From the NCBI GenBank assembly GCA_964472545.1, contig CAYYNP010000219.1:1-17264 (forward strand): a DNA stretch of 17,264 bases, in the 5' to 3' direction. The stretch is from CAYYNP01 sp964472545. GTDB lineage: Bacteria; Planctomycetota; Planctomycetia; Pirellulales; Thermoguttaceae. How positions within the stretch are numbered: position 1 is the stretch's first letter; each line of letters opens with the position of its first letter. Under the pieces are notes generated by a model that saw nothing but the letters and a program-made list of their open reading frames with translations, searched no databases and was not told the DNA's origin. The position numbers were made by a program, and so were the translations under genes. Shown here in pieces: positions 1-8,369 of this stretch.

Positions 1-695
<695 letters not shown>

Positions 696-838
696 ATGTA
701 ACTTACCGCCCGAAGGCGGATTGCAAGCTACTCAAACAGGTTCATCCTAGAGGCCGACCCGTGGTCACGAGCCGGCATCCGATTTCGTCCGGTCCTAAAC
801 CGGCTGAAAAAATCAGAATTGAGGTTGTCACTACCAGA

Positions 839-851
839 TTGTCAAAGAGCA
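839..851 (-). promoter_or_regulatory. boxA-like antitermination site in the 16S leader
   Basis: The minus strand reads TGCTCTTTGACAA here, nearly the consensus boxA (TGCTCTTTAACA) used by NusB/NusE for rRNA antitermination. It lies between the rrn promoter and the 16S 5' end, about 145 nt upstream of mature 16S, which is the expected place. Position and similarity are seen directly; function is inferred from known rrn operons. Confidence 0.75.
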
Positions 852-905
852 AACTTTTCTCCGATGAGTTCGCCGCCGAAGCGTTTCCTCCACCGAAGAC
901 TCGTA

Positions 906-933
906 ATTTTATCGTTTCTTCGACACGAGTCAA
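906..933 (-). promoter_or_regulatory. rRNA operon promoter (sigma70-type)
   Basis: On the minus strand there is TTGACT (-35, 928-933), a 16-nt spacer and TAAAAT (-10, 906-911). The predicted transcription start is near 899, giving a leader of about 205 nt before mature 16S and including the boxA at 839-851. Upstream of the -35 lies a run of eight T residues (943-950), which could act as an UP-like element or as the U-tract of a terminator. The match to consensus and the location make this the likely rrn promoter. Confidence 0.8.
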
Positions 934-942
934 CGGGCTCTG

Positions 943-973
943 AAAAAAAATCCGCCTTTGGCATGAAAAAGGC
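943..973 (-). terminator. Rho-independent terminator-like hairpin just upstream of the rrn promoter
   Basis: On the minus strand GCCTTT (968-973) pairs with AAAGGC (954-959) across an 8-nt loop; after GGA comes a run of eight T (943-950). This has the form of an intrinsic terminator that would stop minus-strand transcription before the rrn promoter. No minus-strand gene was found immediately upstream, so it could instead simply be the A/T-rich upstream element of the rRNA promoter. Confidence 0.4.
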
Positions 974-1506
974 CGTTTCGGCACCATCTCGCCACATATT
1001 GCTTGCCTAGCTTTCCTGGTCGGCAGGCCATTTGACGAACGTCGTCCACCTGAAGTAGCTGCCCAAGACGCATCGCCCGCGCGTAACGGAGGCCGCCAAG
1101 GCAACGAAAACACGATCTGCGCGTGTCTCTCGCCATTCGCCGATGCGCCAAATCAGGCGATTCCGTACCTAACCTTGGAAGCTGAAGTAGCCCAGGACCT
1201 CGGCGGGAAGGCGCTCGGAGGGCGGACCACATCCCGGAGATTCGCCCTTCGCCTTTCACGGGTACCAACAGAACGGAGCGTAACGCAAACGCGCGTCGCA
1301 GGCACGCCGACATCACGTCGACAATCACGACAGCGGGGGAGTTGCGTCGTTTTCACGCTTCCACTAACGTACGAAGAGGGAGTGCCCGAGCCCATGAAGC
1401 GATCGGCGGATACGTTGGCCGCATTCGACCCGCCGTGCCGACGTATCCCATATTTGTGCTGAGGGTTGCAAAACTGCCTGAAATCCCCCCAACTGGGGTG
1501 GGGTCT
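974..1506. other. Intergenic region between the divergent 16S gene and the large J-like gene
   Basis: About 530 bases with no gene I can support. Open frames crossing it on both strands have no recognisable motif or ribosome binding site; one runs through the rrn promoter. I see no tRNA, tandem repeat or convincing sigma70 promoter for the plus-strand gene. The only structure near the right end is a CCCC/GGGG hairpin beside the start codon at 1507. Confidence 0.5.
1487..1506 (+). promoter_or_regulatory. G-rich ribosome binding region with a C4/G4 hairpin
   Basis: CCCC (1487-1490), AACT, GGGG (1495-1498) forms a short GC hairpin directly before the start codon. The G-run GGGGTGGGG (1495-1503) is the only Shine-Dalgarno-like purine tract before ATG at 1507. 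The hairpin could therefore mask part of the ribosome binding site. This supports 1507 as the start, but a regulatory role is only inference. Confidence 0.35.
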
Positions 1507-4500
1507 ATGTCGAGTCGTTTCGATCCATACCATCGATGGCTGGGGATTCCCCCCGAGAAACAGCCGCCCAACCACTATGTCTTGCTGGCGATCGAGCCTT
1601 TCGAGTCCCATGCCGACGTGATCGAGACGGCCGCCGACCGTCAGATGGCCCATTTGCGGAATTACCAGTCGGGCCAACACGCCGACCTATCTCAGCGGCT
1701 ATTGAACGAAGTGGCGGCTGCCAGGGTCTGCCTGCTAAACCCGCAGAAGAAAGCGGCCTACGACGACTGGCTCCGCGAATCCCTCAAGGCACAGCAACAG
1801 GGCACCACCGGGCCGCCGGCTCCGCCACCGGCGCCCCCACCTGCCGCACCACCGCCCGCCGCGCCGCCGCCGGCCGAAGCGCCGCCGGTGGCAGGTTCCA
1901 CGCCGGTAGTCTCCGTCGGCGCGCCTCAGGTCGACCGCTTCAAGAAGGCCCGATCAAAGCACATCCGGTCGAAGCAAGCCAGGGCGTCCTCCGGCGAGCC
2001 GGTTTCTACCAGCAAAGTCTGGCTGATCGCGGGTTTGCTCTGTGTGTGCTTATTGTTGGTGGTGGGTGTGATCATCGTTGCGCTGAGCGGTGGAAACGGC
2101 GACGCGCCGGGGGAAACGTGCCTGGTCTTCGACTGGCCGCTCGATCAACGCAAGGGGGCGACGATCCACGTCGGCGACAAGGAACTTGCGTTTCCCGAGT
2201 CCGGCCCGCTGGTCTACGCCTGCAAGGCGGGCGAACATCAAGTCCGCGTGGCCCGCCTCGGATTTGAGACGCATGAAGAGACCGTCAAGGTCACCTCCGG
2301 ACAGCGCAAGCAGATCGCATATCCCACCTGGAAACGGCCGCGGCGAGGGGATTTGGTGCTGCAGTGGGCTCCGGCCGAACGTGCCGCTGCCACGTTGCGA
2401 ATCGACAGCAAGACGCACGACGTCGCCAGCCTGCCGCGGGGCCCCAGCCTGGATGAGTTGGTGCTGACGCTGGAGCCGGGCACACACACGGTGCGGATCG
2501 ATCGTCCCGGCTATCGGGCGTTTTCCAAACGCGTTACCGTGGTGGCCGGCCAGAATCGGCCGATTCGCGTGGTCTTGATCCGCGACGACGGCACGTCGGT
2601 TTCGGTCACACCGCCGCCCGGAGCAAAGCTGGCCGTTCCCTCCGAAGCAGTGCAGCAGGGCCTCCGCGAGCAGATCGACGAGTTCTTCCGCGTCGCCGAC
2701 GCAGAGACGGCCGAACAGAAGCTCGACATCGCCAAACGCATGTTGGCCGAGGGCCAGAGCGACATTCGGCCGGCCGACCAGCGCTACATCCGCATGGTCC
2801 GCGCGTTTGAACTGGCCGCCGAGGCCGACGACGCGGCCGTGGTGCGTCAGGTGATCGAGTCCATCACGGCCACGTTCCAGGTCGATCCGCCGGCGATCAA
2901 GCGGCAGGCCTTCGAGTATTTCGTTCGCCATCGCCCGACGTCGGCGCAACTCGAATCGTTGCTCGATACGGACGAGGATCGGGTCTCGTTGGGTGATGCA
3001 TATTGGGACGTGGCCGAATCGCAACAGGGCCGCGCCCAAGAGGATCTGAGGCTGGCGGCCGGCGGCCACTACGAGCAGGTCCTCGCCGACGCCGCGGACG
3101 ACGCCCTGAAGACTCGGCTGGCCCCGCGGATGGAGCAGATCGACCAGATCAAGCAGGCTCGGCAACAGACGGTCGCATTGGCCGAGGCCGAGCAGACGTA
3201 TCGCGACGCGGCGGCCACGGCCGAGACGAAGATCGCCGCCTGGGACTTCCGTACGGCCGCCGCGGAGTTGGAAAAGCTGAATTTCCCGCAGGAACCGTTC
3301 AAAACCCGAGTGGCCGGGCGCCGCGACGAAGTCCGGCGTTTGGGCGAATTGAAGGCCCGCATTATCGCCCGGATTAACGCCGCTAATCCGCCTCTGCAGA
3401 AGCAAGACCTCCACTTGTCGGGGCAGGGCGGACAGGTGCAGCAGAGCGACGAGGCGGGGATCAAGGCCGTACTACGCGACGGTACGACGGAAGTCCTGCC
3501 GTGGGGCAAGCTGTCCCAGAGCGCGGACACTCGTAAGAACCTGCTGGAACTGGTTATCGATAATAACAGCGCCGACGACTGTGTCGCCGCCGCGCTGCTG
3601 GCTTTGACCTCTGGCGACGCCCCGGCCGCCGAACGGTACCTGGAGACGGCTCGCTCCAACGGCGCCGACGTTTCCGCCTACCTTGAGACGTTGGCCGCGG
3701 CCGCCTTTGCCCGCGCACAACAGACCTTGACCGCAGGCAACTTCGCGGAAGCCGAAACGGCACTGACGGCGATCACGCAGAAATACGCCGCAACCTCCTG
3801 GCACAAGGCCAACGCGTCGGTCGTGCAGGCGGCCCTGAAGGATGCGGAAGCCGGCGTCTATCGGGCCGAAGCCGAGCAGCTTTACCAGCAGGCCAAGGCG
3901 CTGCTGGCCAAGCACGAGCCGTTTCAACTCCGCCCGTTGGTCGAAAAGCTCAAGACCGATTTCCCAAACAGCCCGGCGGTGACCGACACCGAACGGACGC
4001 CCTCGTTTGCCGAATTGGAGATCGCCGTCGCCGGACTCGGCAAGCTGATCACCGTCTCCAGCAAGGGGACCGGCGACCACAAGACGATTCAAGCGGCGAT
4101 CGACGCGGCAGAGCCGAAGAGCCTGATCGAGATCGCAGACAGCGCCACCTATAACGAGAAGCTCGATATCCCCACCGAGAAGGAAGGGCTGACCATTCGC
4201 GGCAAGCAGGGCTGCTGGCCGGTAGTAACTTCCAACGGGCAACGGACCAATTTCGCCAAGCTACTCTTGGTCAACGCCCCGCAAGTGACGCTCGAGCGGC
4301 TGGCGCTGGCCCACACCAAACCGGCCGGCGACGGGCAGCGGGCGGTGCGCAGCGGCGGCGGCCTGTTGCGCATCCGCCACTGTGTGCTCTATTGCCCCAG
4401 CGATTGCACGCTCGAGATCGGTGGCTCGCTCGAGATGGACCATTGCGTGATCGCGGGCACGGGCCGGGGGCCGGGGCCGGTGAGCGTGAGCAATACGCTC

Positions 4501-4956
4501 TGGTACGGCCGGCCGGAATTCGGCAACCGCGACACCAAGTATCAGAACGTGCTCGTCAAGGGCGACCTAAACGTCAACGCCCCGTGCGAGCTGCGCGGCT
4601 GTACGATCATCGGCAAGGTGAAACTCACCGGCGAGCCAAACGTGGTCGTCGACTGCATCATGCCTTCGATCGAGGCCACCAAGCAAGACACCAAGATCGA
4701 CTACTGCAACGTCTTCGGCAAGGAGCCGACGTACATCGACAACGCCAAGGCGGGCAAAGGTTGCCTGCTCATGCCGCCGATGTTCGTCAACCCCGGCCGG
4801 CTCAACTTTCAACTTGCCGCCGGCAGCCCATGCCTGAAGAAGGCCTCCGACGGCGGCGCCATGGGGTGCCGCTTCCGCCAGGAGATCCTCAATGTGGTGG
4901 CCGTTGCGGACGGGCTGTTGAGCCGTGGGCTATTCCTCTATGAGCAGCCGCCGTAG
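1507..4956 (+). CDS. Large planctomycete membrane protein: J-like domain, TM helix, two PEGA-like domains, helical repeats, C-terminal beta-helix
   Basis: Predicted length 1149 residues. Residues 1-95 (FDPYHRWLGIPP, NHYVLLAI, LLNPQKKAAYDDWL) resemble a DnaJ domain, but the HPD tripeptide needed to stimulate Hsp70 is absent. Then come a Pro/Ala-rich linker (about 102-128), a basic stretch, one transmembrane helix (about 171-195), and two PEGA-like beta domains (about 203-270 and 281-358, with GEHQVRVARLGFETHEE and GTHTVRIDRPGYRAFSK). Residues about 380-840 are mostly helical and Ala/Glu-rich, TPR-like in feel. From about 840 (GTGDHKTIQAAIDAA) to the end the pattern is that of a right-handed parallel beta-helix, as in pectate-lyase-like proteins. 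The N-terminus is probably cytoplasmic and the rest exported. The start at 1507 is chosen because the J-like domain begins there; the frame stays open upstream to 1342 but without conserved sequence. The C-terminal 27 bases overlap the convergent remnant at 4930. Substrate and function are unknown. Confidence 0.85.
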   Translation: MSSRFDPYHRWLGIPPEKQPPNHYVLLAIEPFESHADVIETAADRQMAHLRNYQSGQHADLSQRLLNEVAAARVCLLNPQKKAAYDDWLRESLKAQQQGTTGPPAPPPAPPPAAPPPAAPPPAEAPPVAGSTPVVSVGAPQVDRFKKARSKHIRSKQARASSGEPVSTSKVWLIAGLLCVCLLLVVGVIIVALSGGNGDAPGETCLVFDWPLDQRKGATIHVGDKELAFPESGPLVYACKAGEHQVRVARLGFETHEETVKVTSGQRKQIAYPTWKRPRRGDLVLQWAPAERAAATLRIDSKTHDVASLPRGPSLDELVLTLEPGTHTVRIDRPGYRAFSKRVTVVAGQNRPIRVVLIRDDGTSVSVTPPPGAKLAVPSEAVQQGLREQIDEFFRVADAETAEQKLDIAKRMLAEGQSDIRPADQRYIRMVRAFELAAEADDAAVVRQVIESITATFQVDPPAIKRQAFEYFVRHRPTSAQLESLLDTDEDRVSLGDAYWDVAESQQGRAQEDLRLAAGGHYEQVLADAADDALKTRLAPRMEQIDQIKQARQQTVALAEAEQTYRDAAATAETKIAAWDFRTAAAELEKLNFPQEPFKTRVAGRRDEVRRLGELKARIIARINAANPPLQKQDLHLSGQGGQVQQSDEAGIKAVLRDGTTEVLPWGKLSQSADTRKNLLELVIDNNSADDCVAAALLALTSGDAPAAERYLETARSNGADVSAYLETLAAAAFARAQQTLTAGNFAEAETALTAITQKYAATSWHKANASVVQAALKDAEAGVYRAEAEQLYQQAKALLAKHEPFQLRPLVEKLKTDFPNSPAVTDTERTPSFAELEIAVAGLGKLITVSSKGTGDHKTIQAAIDAAEPKSLIEIADSATYNEKLDIPTEKEGLTIRGKQGCWPVVTSNGQRTNFAKLLLVNAPQVTLERLALAHTKPAGDGQRAVRSGGGLLRIRHCVLYCPSDCTLEIGGSLEMDHCVIAGTGRGPGPVSVSNTLWYGRPEFGNRDTKYQNVLVKGDLNVNAPCELRGCTIIGKVKLTGEPNVVVDCIMPSIEATKQDTKIDYCNVFGKEPTYIDNAKAGKGCLLMPPMFVNPGRLNFQLAAGSPCLKKASDGGAMGCRFRQEILNVVAVADGLLSRGLFLYEQPP

Positions 4957-5346
4957 GCCGGCCGGCTCAAGCCTCACTTCCAACAGTCCGATCGGCTTCC
5001 AAGTGTCGGCCGCCAACAGTTTGACGCTCAACACGTAGGCCCCCGGCTTGTCGGCCTTCAATCGCCCGATCGCCAGCGGCACAAACTCTTCCCAAGACGC
5101 GGTCGGTTTCGATGCTGCGTGTAGACGCTGCTTATCCAGTTCCACGGCAAATCGGCTCACGCCGCCGGCGGAACTCACGCGAGCCGTGACGTCGTACTCT
5201 CCCGGCTGCGAGACCTTCAGCCGCCATGAGACCCAAGGCCGCGTGCGGTAGATGCCTTCGGAGTTGACCCTCATCCACCGGCCCATTGCTTCGAGAAACT
5301 CGATCTCCTGGCTGTCGAGCCAGCAGCGGCCCGCAACGTGCAGTCT
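4930..5346 (-). pseudogene. 3' remnant of an alpha-L-fucosidase-like (GH29) gene with C-terminal beta-sandwich
   Basis: On the minus strand the frame reads WLDSQEIEFLEAMGRWMRVN then SEGIYRTRPW, the motif at the end of the GH29 fucosidase catalytic barrel (typically GRWMKVNGEAIYGTRPW). It continues into a beta-sandwich ending (WRLKVSQPGEYDV, WEEFVPLAIGRLKADKPGAYVLSVK, LLEVRLEPA) typical of the carbohydrate-binding-like C-terminus of these enzymes. The frame is blocked by an in-frame TGA at 5347-5349, and the catalytic domain (Asp nucleophile, acid/base) is missing. The only internal ATG (5286) falls inside the conserved motif, so it is not a real start. It ends with TAG at 4930-4932, overlapping the convergent large gene. 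Best read as a truncated relic of a gene that once extended to higher coordinates. Confidence 0.65.
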
Positions 5347-5348
5347 TC

Positions 5349-5761
5349 ATGGATATGGATGGCACACCGGTGAAATTCGTTGCCTTTGCAGAGATCGATT
5401 TCCCGAGTGTAAATGCCGCGACCGTCGAATCCCAGCCTTTCTTCGTGGCCGGCGGCCGGCGGATGGACTCCACGGCCTCGACGATTCCGATGGGCTTCCT
5501 CTTCACCAATCCCGCGTCGGGGCAGCCAGATGTGCCGGAAGCGGCGGCCATTCGGTGCTTCCGTGGGTGGCGCAAGTGGTTTCCGGAACAGGAGTTACGT
5601 GCTACGTGCCGCCGCTGCAATTATCTGGTCTTTACGCGCACCGGCCGAACGGGCAGAATACCGCCTCTTACTGAGGACCTTTTCCCATCGACCGCATAGC
5701 CAAGTCGGTCATGCGCGGCTATTTGGAAGAGGCGCGCCAGGTCAAGGATGACCGACTGTAA
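5349..5761 (+). pseudogene. Unrecognised gene upstream of skp, apparently frameshifted
   Basis: From ATG 5349 the frame reads MDMDGTPVKFVAFAEIDF and continues through VESQPFFVAGGRRMDSTAS, RGWRKWFPEQE and CRRCNYLVFTR to LTEDLF, then drifts into STA and a stop at 5697-5699. Beyond the CCTTTTCCC run at 5678-5686 a different frame reads PIDRIAKSVMRGYLEEARQV then KDDRL and stops at 5759-5761. One extra C in that run would join the two parts (LTEDLFPIDRIAKSVM) into a protein of about 137 residues ending five bases before the Shine-Dalgarno of the next gene, as expected for the first gene of that operon. Codon use favours G/C in third positions on this strand. I do not recognise the family. There is no Shine-Dalgarno before 5349, and the start abuts the fucosidase remnant, so the 5' end may be truncated too. 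A sequencing error at the homopolymer is an alternative to true decay. Confidence 0.4.
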
Positions 5762-5779
5762 CAGCAAGGAGTGCTGAAC

Positions 5780-6478
5780 GTGAGGAAGCCCCTTCTCTCC
5801 GCCGCGATCGCGGCCACCGCTGTGGTAATGATCTGGGCGGGACTGAACGCCACGGCCCAAGTAACCCAACCCGGCGGAGCGCATCGACCCGCCGCCATGT
5901 CGCCGGTCGCCCGTCCCGCGGCTGCCGCCCCCGCCGCACCGCCCGTCAGCCGGCCGCCCATCGCGTTGATCGACGTGGGCTACATCATGAAGCACCACTC
6001 GCGGCTGAAGCAGGCTAAGGACGCCATGCTAACCGACCTGAAGCAGGCCGAAGCCGAAATGAAGCAACAGCGCGCGTCGGTCGACCAAATGAAGCAGCAG
6101 CTTCGCGACACCGCGACCTACCCGCCGGGCAGCCACAACTACACAACCCTGCAACAGCAGATCGACATGGGTGAGTTGAAAATCGCCCAAATGGTCCGCC
6201 AGCAGCGCAAGGATTTTGTCGCCCGCGAGGCCAATATCTATTACAAGACCTACAGTGAGATCCAGCAGGAAGCCCGGATCTTCTCACAGCATTACGGCTT
6301 CGCACTGGTGCTGAACTTCAACCGGTCGGGATTCGATCAGACCAAGCCGGAAACCGTGGTGTCGGCCATCAATCAGCCGGTGATTTATCACTATCCGGAG
6401 ATCGACCTGACCGACGTCGTCTTGAGCCGACTCGATCCCAGCCACGTGGCCGGCCGCCCTGGGAACGCCACGCACTAG
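5780..6478 (+). CDS. skp: OmpH/Skp family periplasmic chaperone
   Basis: Predicted 232 residues. Skp-type proteins are periplasmic trimers that hold unfolded outer-membrane proteins on the way to the Bam machine. The N-terminus is a signal peptide (RKPLLSAAIAATAVV, cleavage near ATAQ at about 27), followed by a Pro/Ala-rich linker. The OmpH domain starts at PPIALIDVGYIMKHH and runs through a long Lys/Gln/Glu-rich helical hairpin (AEAEMKQQRASVDQMKQQL, later VAREANIYYKTYSEIQQEA). It ends with the family's closing strand, here YPEIDLTDVVLSRLDP. Start: AAGGAG at 5766-5771 is 8 bases before GTG 5780; a GTG at 5771 would overlap the Shine-Dalgarno. The order skp-lpxC-lpxA matches the known clustering of skp with lipid A genes. 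Gene name is by family and context. Confidence 0.85.
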   Translation: MRKPLLSAAIAATAVVMIWAGLNATAQVTQPGGAHRPAAMSPVARPAAAAPAAPPVSRPPIALIDVGYIMKHHSRLKQAKDAMLTDLKQAEAEMKQQRASVDQMKQQLRDTATYPPGSHNYTTLQQQIDMGELKIAQMVRQQRKDFVAREANIYYKTYSEIQQEARIFSQHYGFALVLNFNRSGFDQTKPETVVSAINQPVIYHYPEIDLTDVVLSRLDPSHVAGRPGNATH

Positions 6479-6581
6479 TCGCCTTGCGCCGCCCGGACCC
6501 GAGATTCTCGGAGACCGGGTTGCCGGTGCGCGGCGGCTGTCTGGACCACGTTCTTCTCTCCCGGATGATTGGCAGCCCTTG

Positions 6582-7457
6582 ATGTACCCCACGCGAAACC
6601 AACGAACGCTTGCGGCCGTGGCCGCCGTCGAAGGCGTCGGCTATTGGAGTTCCGAAGACGTCCGCGTCGAGTTCCATCCGGCCGAGGCCCACGCGGGAAT
6701 CGTCTTCGTACGCGACGATCTGCCGGGGCGCCCGCGGATCGCGGCTGCGGTAGCCAATCGCACCGACACGCCGCTCAGGACGACGCTTCGCCAGGCGGGG
6801 GCGGAAGTAGCGATGGTCGAGCACGTGATGGCCGCCTTGGCCGGCTTGCAGATCGACAACTGCGAGGTCCACGTCGACCGGCCGGAAATCCCCGGCCTCG
6901 ACGGCTCCTGCCTGCCGGTGGTCGAGGCGCTCGACGCCGCCGGCGTGGTCGAGCAAGACGCGCCGAAAAACCAGCGCCCGGTGCATCACATCACGCGCCT
7001 GGGCGACGAGGAAAACTGGATCGAAGCCCGGCCGTGCCGCTTTGCGAAGCAGACGCTGCGTTACGAGTTGGACTACGGCGACCAGACGGCTATCGGACAG
7101 CAGACGTTCGAGATCGCACTCTCGATCGACGCCTTTCGCACGGAGTTGGCTCCCAGCCGCACGTTCGTGCTCGAACACGAGGCAGACGCCCTGAAAGCCC
7201 AAGGACTGGGCCGACGGACCACCTGCGGCGACCTGCTGGTCTTCGGCCCCGACGGGCCGATCGACAATTCCCTGCGATTTCCGAACGAATGTGCGCGGCA
7301 TAAGATCCTCGACATGGTCGGCGATCTGGCACTGGCCGGATGCGAGCTGAGCGGGCATTTCGTGGCCTATCGTAGCGGACACCGGCTCAACGCGGCCTTG
7401 GTCAAAACGATCCTCGCCGAAAATCAGGGACACGCCGAATTGAAACGTTGTGCCTAA
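6582..7457 (+). CDS. lpxC: UDP-3-O-acyl-N-acetylglucosamine deacetylase
   Basis: Predicted 291 residues, close to the usual length of about 300. LpxC is the zinc-dependent cytoplasmic enzyme that carries out the committed step of lipid A synthesis, removing the N-acetyl group from UDP-3-O-acyl-GlcNAc. The two-domain LpxC signature is complete: AMVEHVMAALAGLQIDN with zinc ligand His81 and general base Glu80, RHKILDMVGDLALAG with zinc ligands His240 and Asp244, and AYRSGHRLN with His267, the counterpart of E. coli His265. The start is ATG 6582; a TTG directly before it (6579) is possible. No clear Shine-Dalgarno is visible, which may mean modest or coupled translation. It lies 103 bases after skp and 105 bases before lpxA, all in one direction. 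Confidence 0.95.
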   Translation: MYPTRNQRTLAAVAAVEGVGYWSSEDVRVEFHPAEAHAGIVFVRDDLPGRPRIAAAVANRTDTPLRTTLRQAGAEVAMVEHVMAALAGLQIDNCEVHVDRPEIPGLDGSCLPVVEALDAAGVVEQDAPKNQRPVHHITRLGDEENWIEARPCRFAKQTLRYELDYGDQTAIGQQTFEIALSIDAFRTELAPSRTFVLEHEADALKAQGLGRRTTCGDLLVFGPDGPIDNSLRFPNECARHKILDMVGDLALAGCELSGHFVAYRSGHRLNAALVKTILAENQGHAELKRCA

Positions 7458-7501
7458 ACGGCCGGCGGCCACGTGCCCAAACGGCGACGTGCCTAAGCGG
7501 C
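7450..7501 (+). repeat. Three imperfect copies of GTGCCTAAACGGC across the lpxC stop codon
   Basis: GTGCCTAAACGGC (7450-7462), GTGCCCAAACGGC (7473-7485) and GTGCCTAAGCGGC (7489-7501) follow each other at uneven spacing. The first copy contains the lpxC TAA stop at 7455-7457. In the lpxC frame only the last codons are touched, so the copies look like short local duplication of the gene end in the lpxC-lpxA spacer. No function is evident. Confidence 0.5.
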
Positions 7502-7562
7502 TGACGGAGAACACCACAAGATCACGCCGCGGCGCGACCATGATAGGGAAGGAGCCCTCAGC

Positions 7563-8369
7563 ATGGCCACCTTGTTTGCCGAAAACGTATCCATCGATCC
7601 GCGGGCGCAGATCGACGACGACGTCGAGATCGGGTCCTTCTGCGTGATCGGACCGGACGCGAAGATCGGCCGCGGGACGAAACTCCACAACAACGTCACG
7701 TTGATGGGGCACGTGACGCTCGGCCAGCACAACCGCATCTATCCCGGCGTCGTCATCGGTGGCGAACCCCAGGACGTCACCTACTCCGGCGGCGATACGG
7801 AAGTCCTCATCGGCGACCACAACGTGATCCGCGAGGGCGTGACCGTCAATCGGGCGACCGAAAAAGAAGATGGCATCACGCGCCTCGGCGATCACAACTT
7901 CCTGATGGCCTATAGCCACGTGGCCCACGACTGCCGACTCGGCAGCCACATCATCATCGCCAACAACACGCTGCTGGGCGGACACGTCCACATCCACGAT
8001 CACGCTTCGCTTTCCGGCGGCGCGGCCGTACACCATTTCGCCACCGTGGGCAGTTTCAGCTTCGTGGCCGGCCTCTGCGCCGTCCGCCACGACGTGCCCC
8101 CGTACATGCTCGTCGAAGGCTTCCCCGCCCGGCCGCGGTGCATTAACGCGGTGGGGCTCAAACGCAACGACTTCTCCGCCGAGATGATCCAGGCCCTGGC
8201 CGAAGCCCACCGGTTGCTGTTTCGCTCGAAGGTCGGCCTGGACAACGCCTGGGAAATCCTCCGCAAGAACGGCCAACTGGTGCCGCCGGTCAACCATCTG
8301 CTGAGCTTCATCCAGGAACAGCACGAGGGCCGCCACGGCCGAGGCCGCGAACGCAGGAGAGCCGCGTGA
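7563..8369 (+). CDS. lpxA: UDP-N-acetylglucosamine acyltransferase
   Basis: Predicted 268 residues, the normal LpxA size. LpxA transfers a 3-hydroxyacyl chain from acyl carrier protein to the 3-position of UDP-GlcNAc (or of the 3-amino analogue), the first step of lipid A synthesis. The N-terminal part shows left-handed beta-helix hexapeptides (IDDDVEIGSFCVIGPDAKIG). The catalytic histidine is His122 in HVAHDC (E. coli His125). VHHF aligns with the E. coli His160 region, placing Gly170 at the hydrocarbon-ruler position Gly173, which favours a long acyl chain. NAVGLKRNDF aligns with E. coli NIEGLKRRGF, with Val and Asn at the Glu200 and Arg205 positions. AAGGAG at 7549-7554 is 8 bases before ATG 7563. 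Its TGA overlaps the GTG of the next gene. Confidence 0.95.
   Translation: MATLFAENVSIDPRAQIDDDVEIGSFCVIGPDAKIGRGTKLHNNVTLMGHVTLGQHNRIYPGVVIGGEPQDVTYSGGDTEVLIGDHNVIREGVTVNRATEKEDGITRLGDHNFLMAYSHVAHDCRLGSHIIIANNTLLGGHVHIHDHASLSGGAAVHHFATVGSFSFVAGLCAVRHDVPPYMLVEGFPARPRCINAVGLKRNDFSAEMIQALAEAHRLLFRSKVGLDNAWEILRKNGQLVPPVNHLLSFIQEQHEGRHGRGRERRRAA

Noticed and set aside
930..1328. Minus-strand open frame of 132 codons upstream of 16S
   Set aside because: It runs through the rrn promoter and terminator-like hairpin and shows no recognisable protein features.
1342..1506. Longer N-terminus for the giant protein, starting at 1342
   Set aside because: The extra 55 residues are Arg-rich without conserved features, and the conserved J-like domain starts at the ATG at 1507.
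2050..3414. Open frame of 454 codons on the minus strand within the giant gene
   Set aside because: Shadow of the plus-strand coding frame; no motif and no ribosome binding site.
6369..8336. Open frame of 655 codons on the minus strand across lpxC and lpxA
   Set aside because: It is antisense to two unmistakable enzymes with intact catalytic motifs; its His/Asp/Val-rich composition is the usual antisense pattern.
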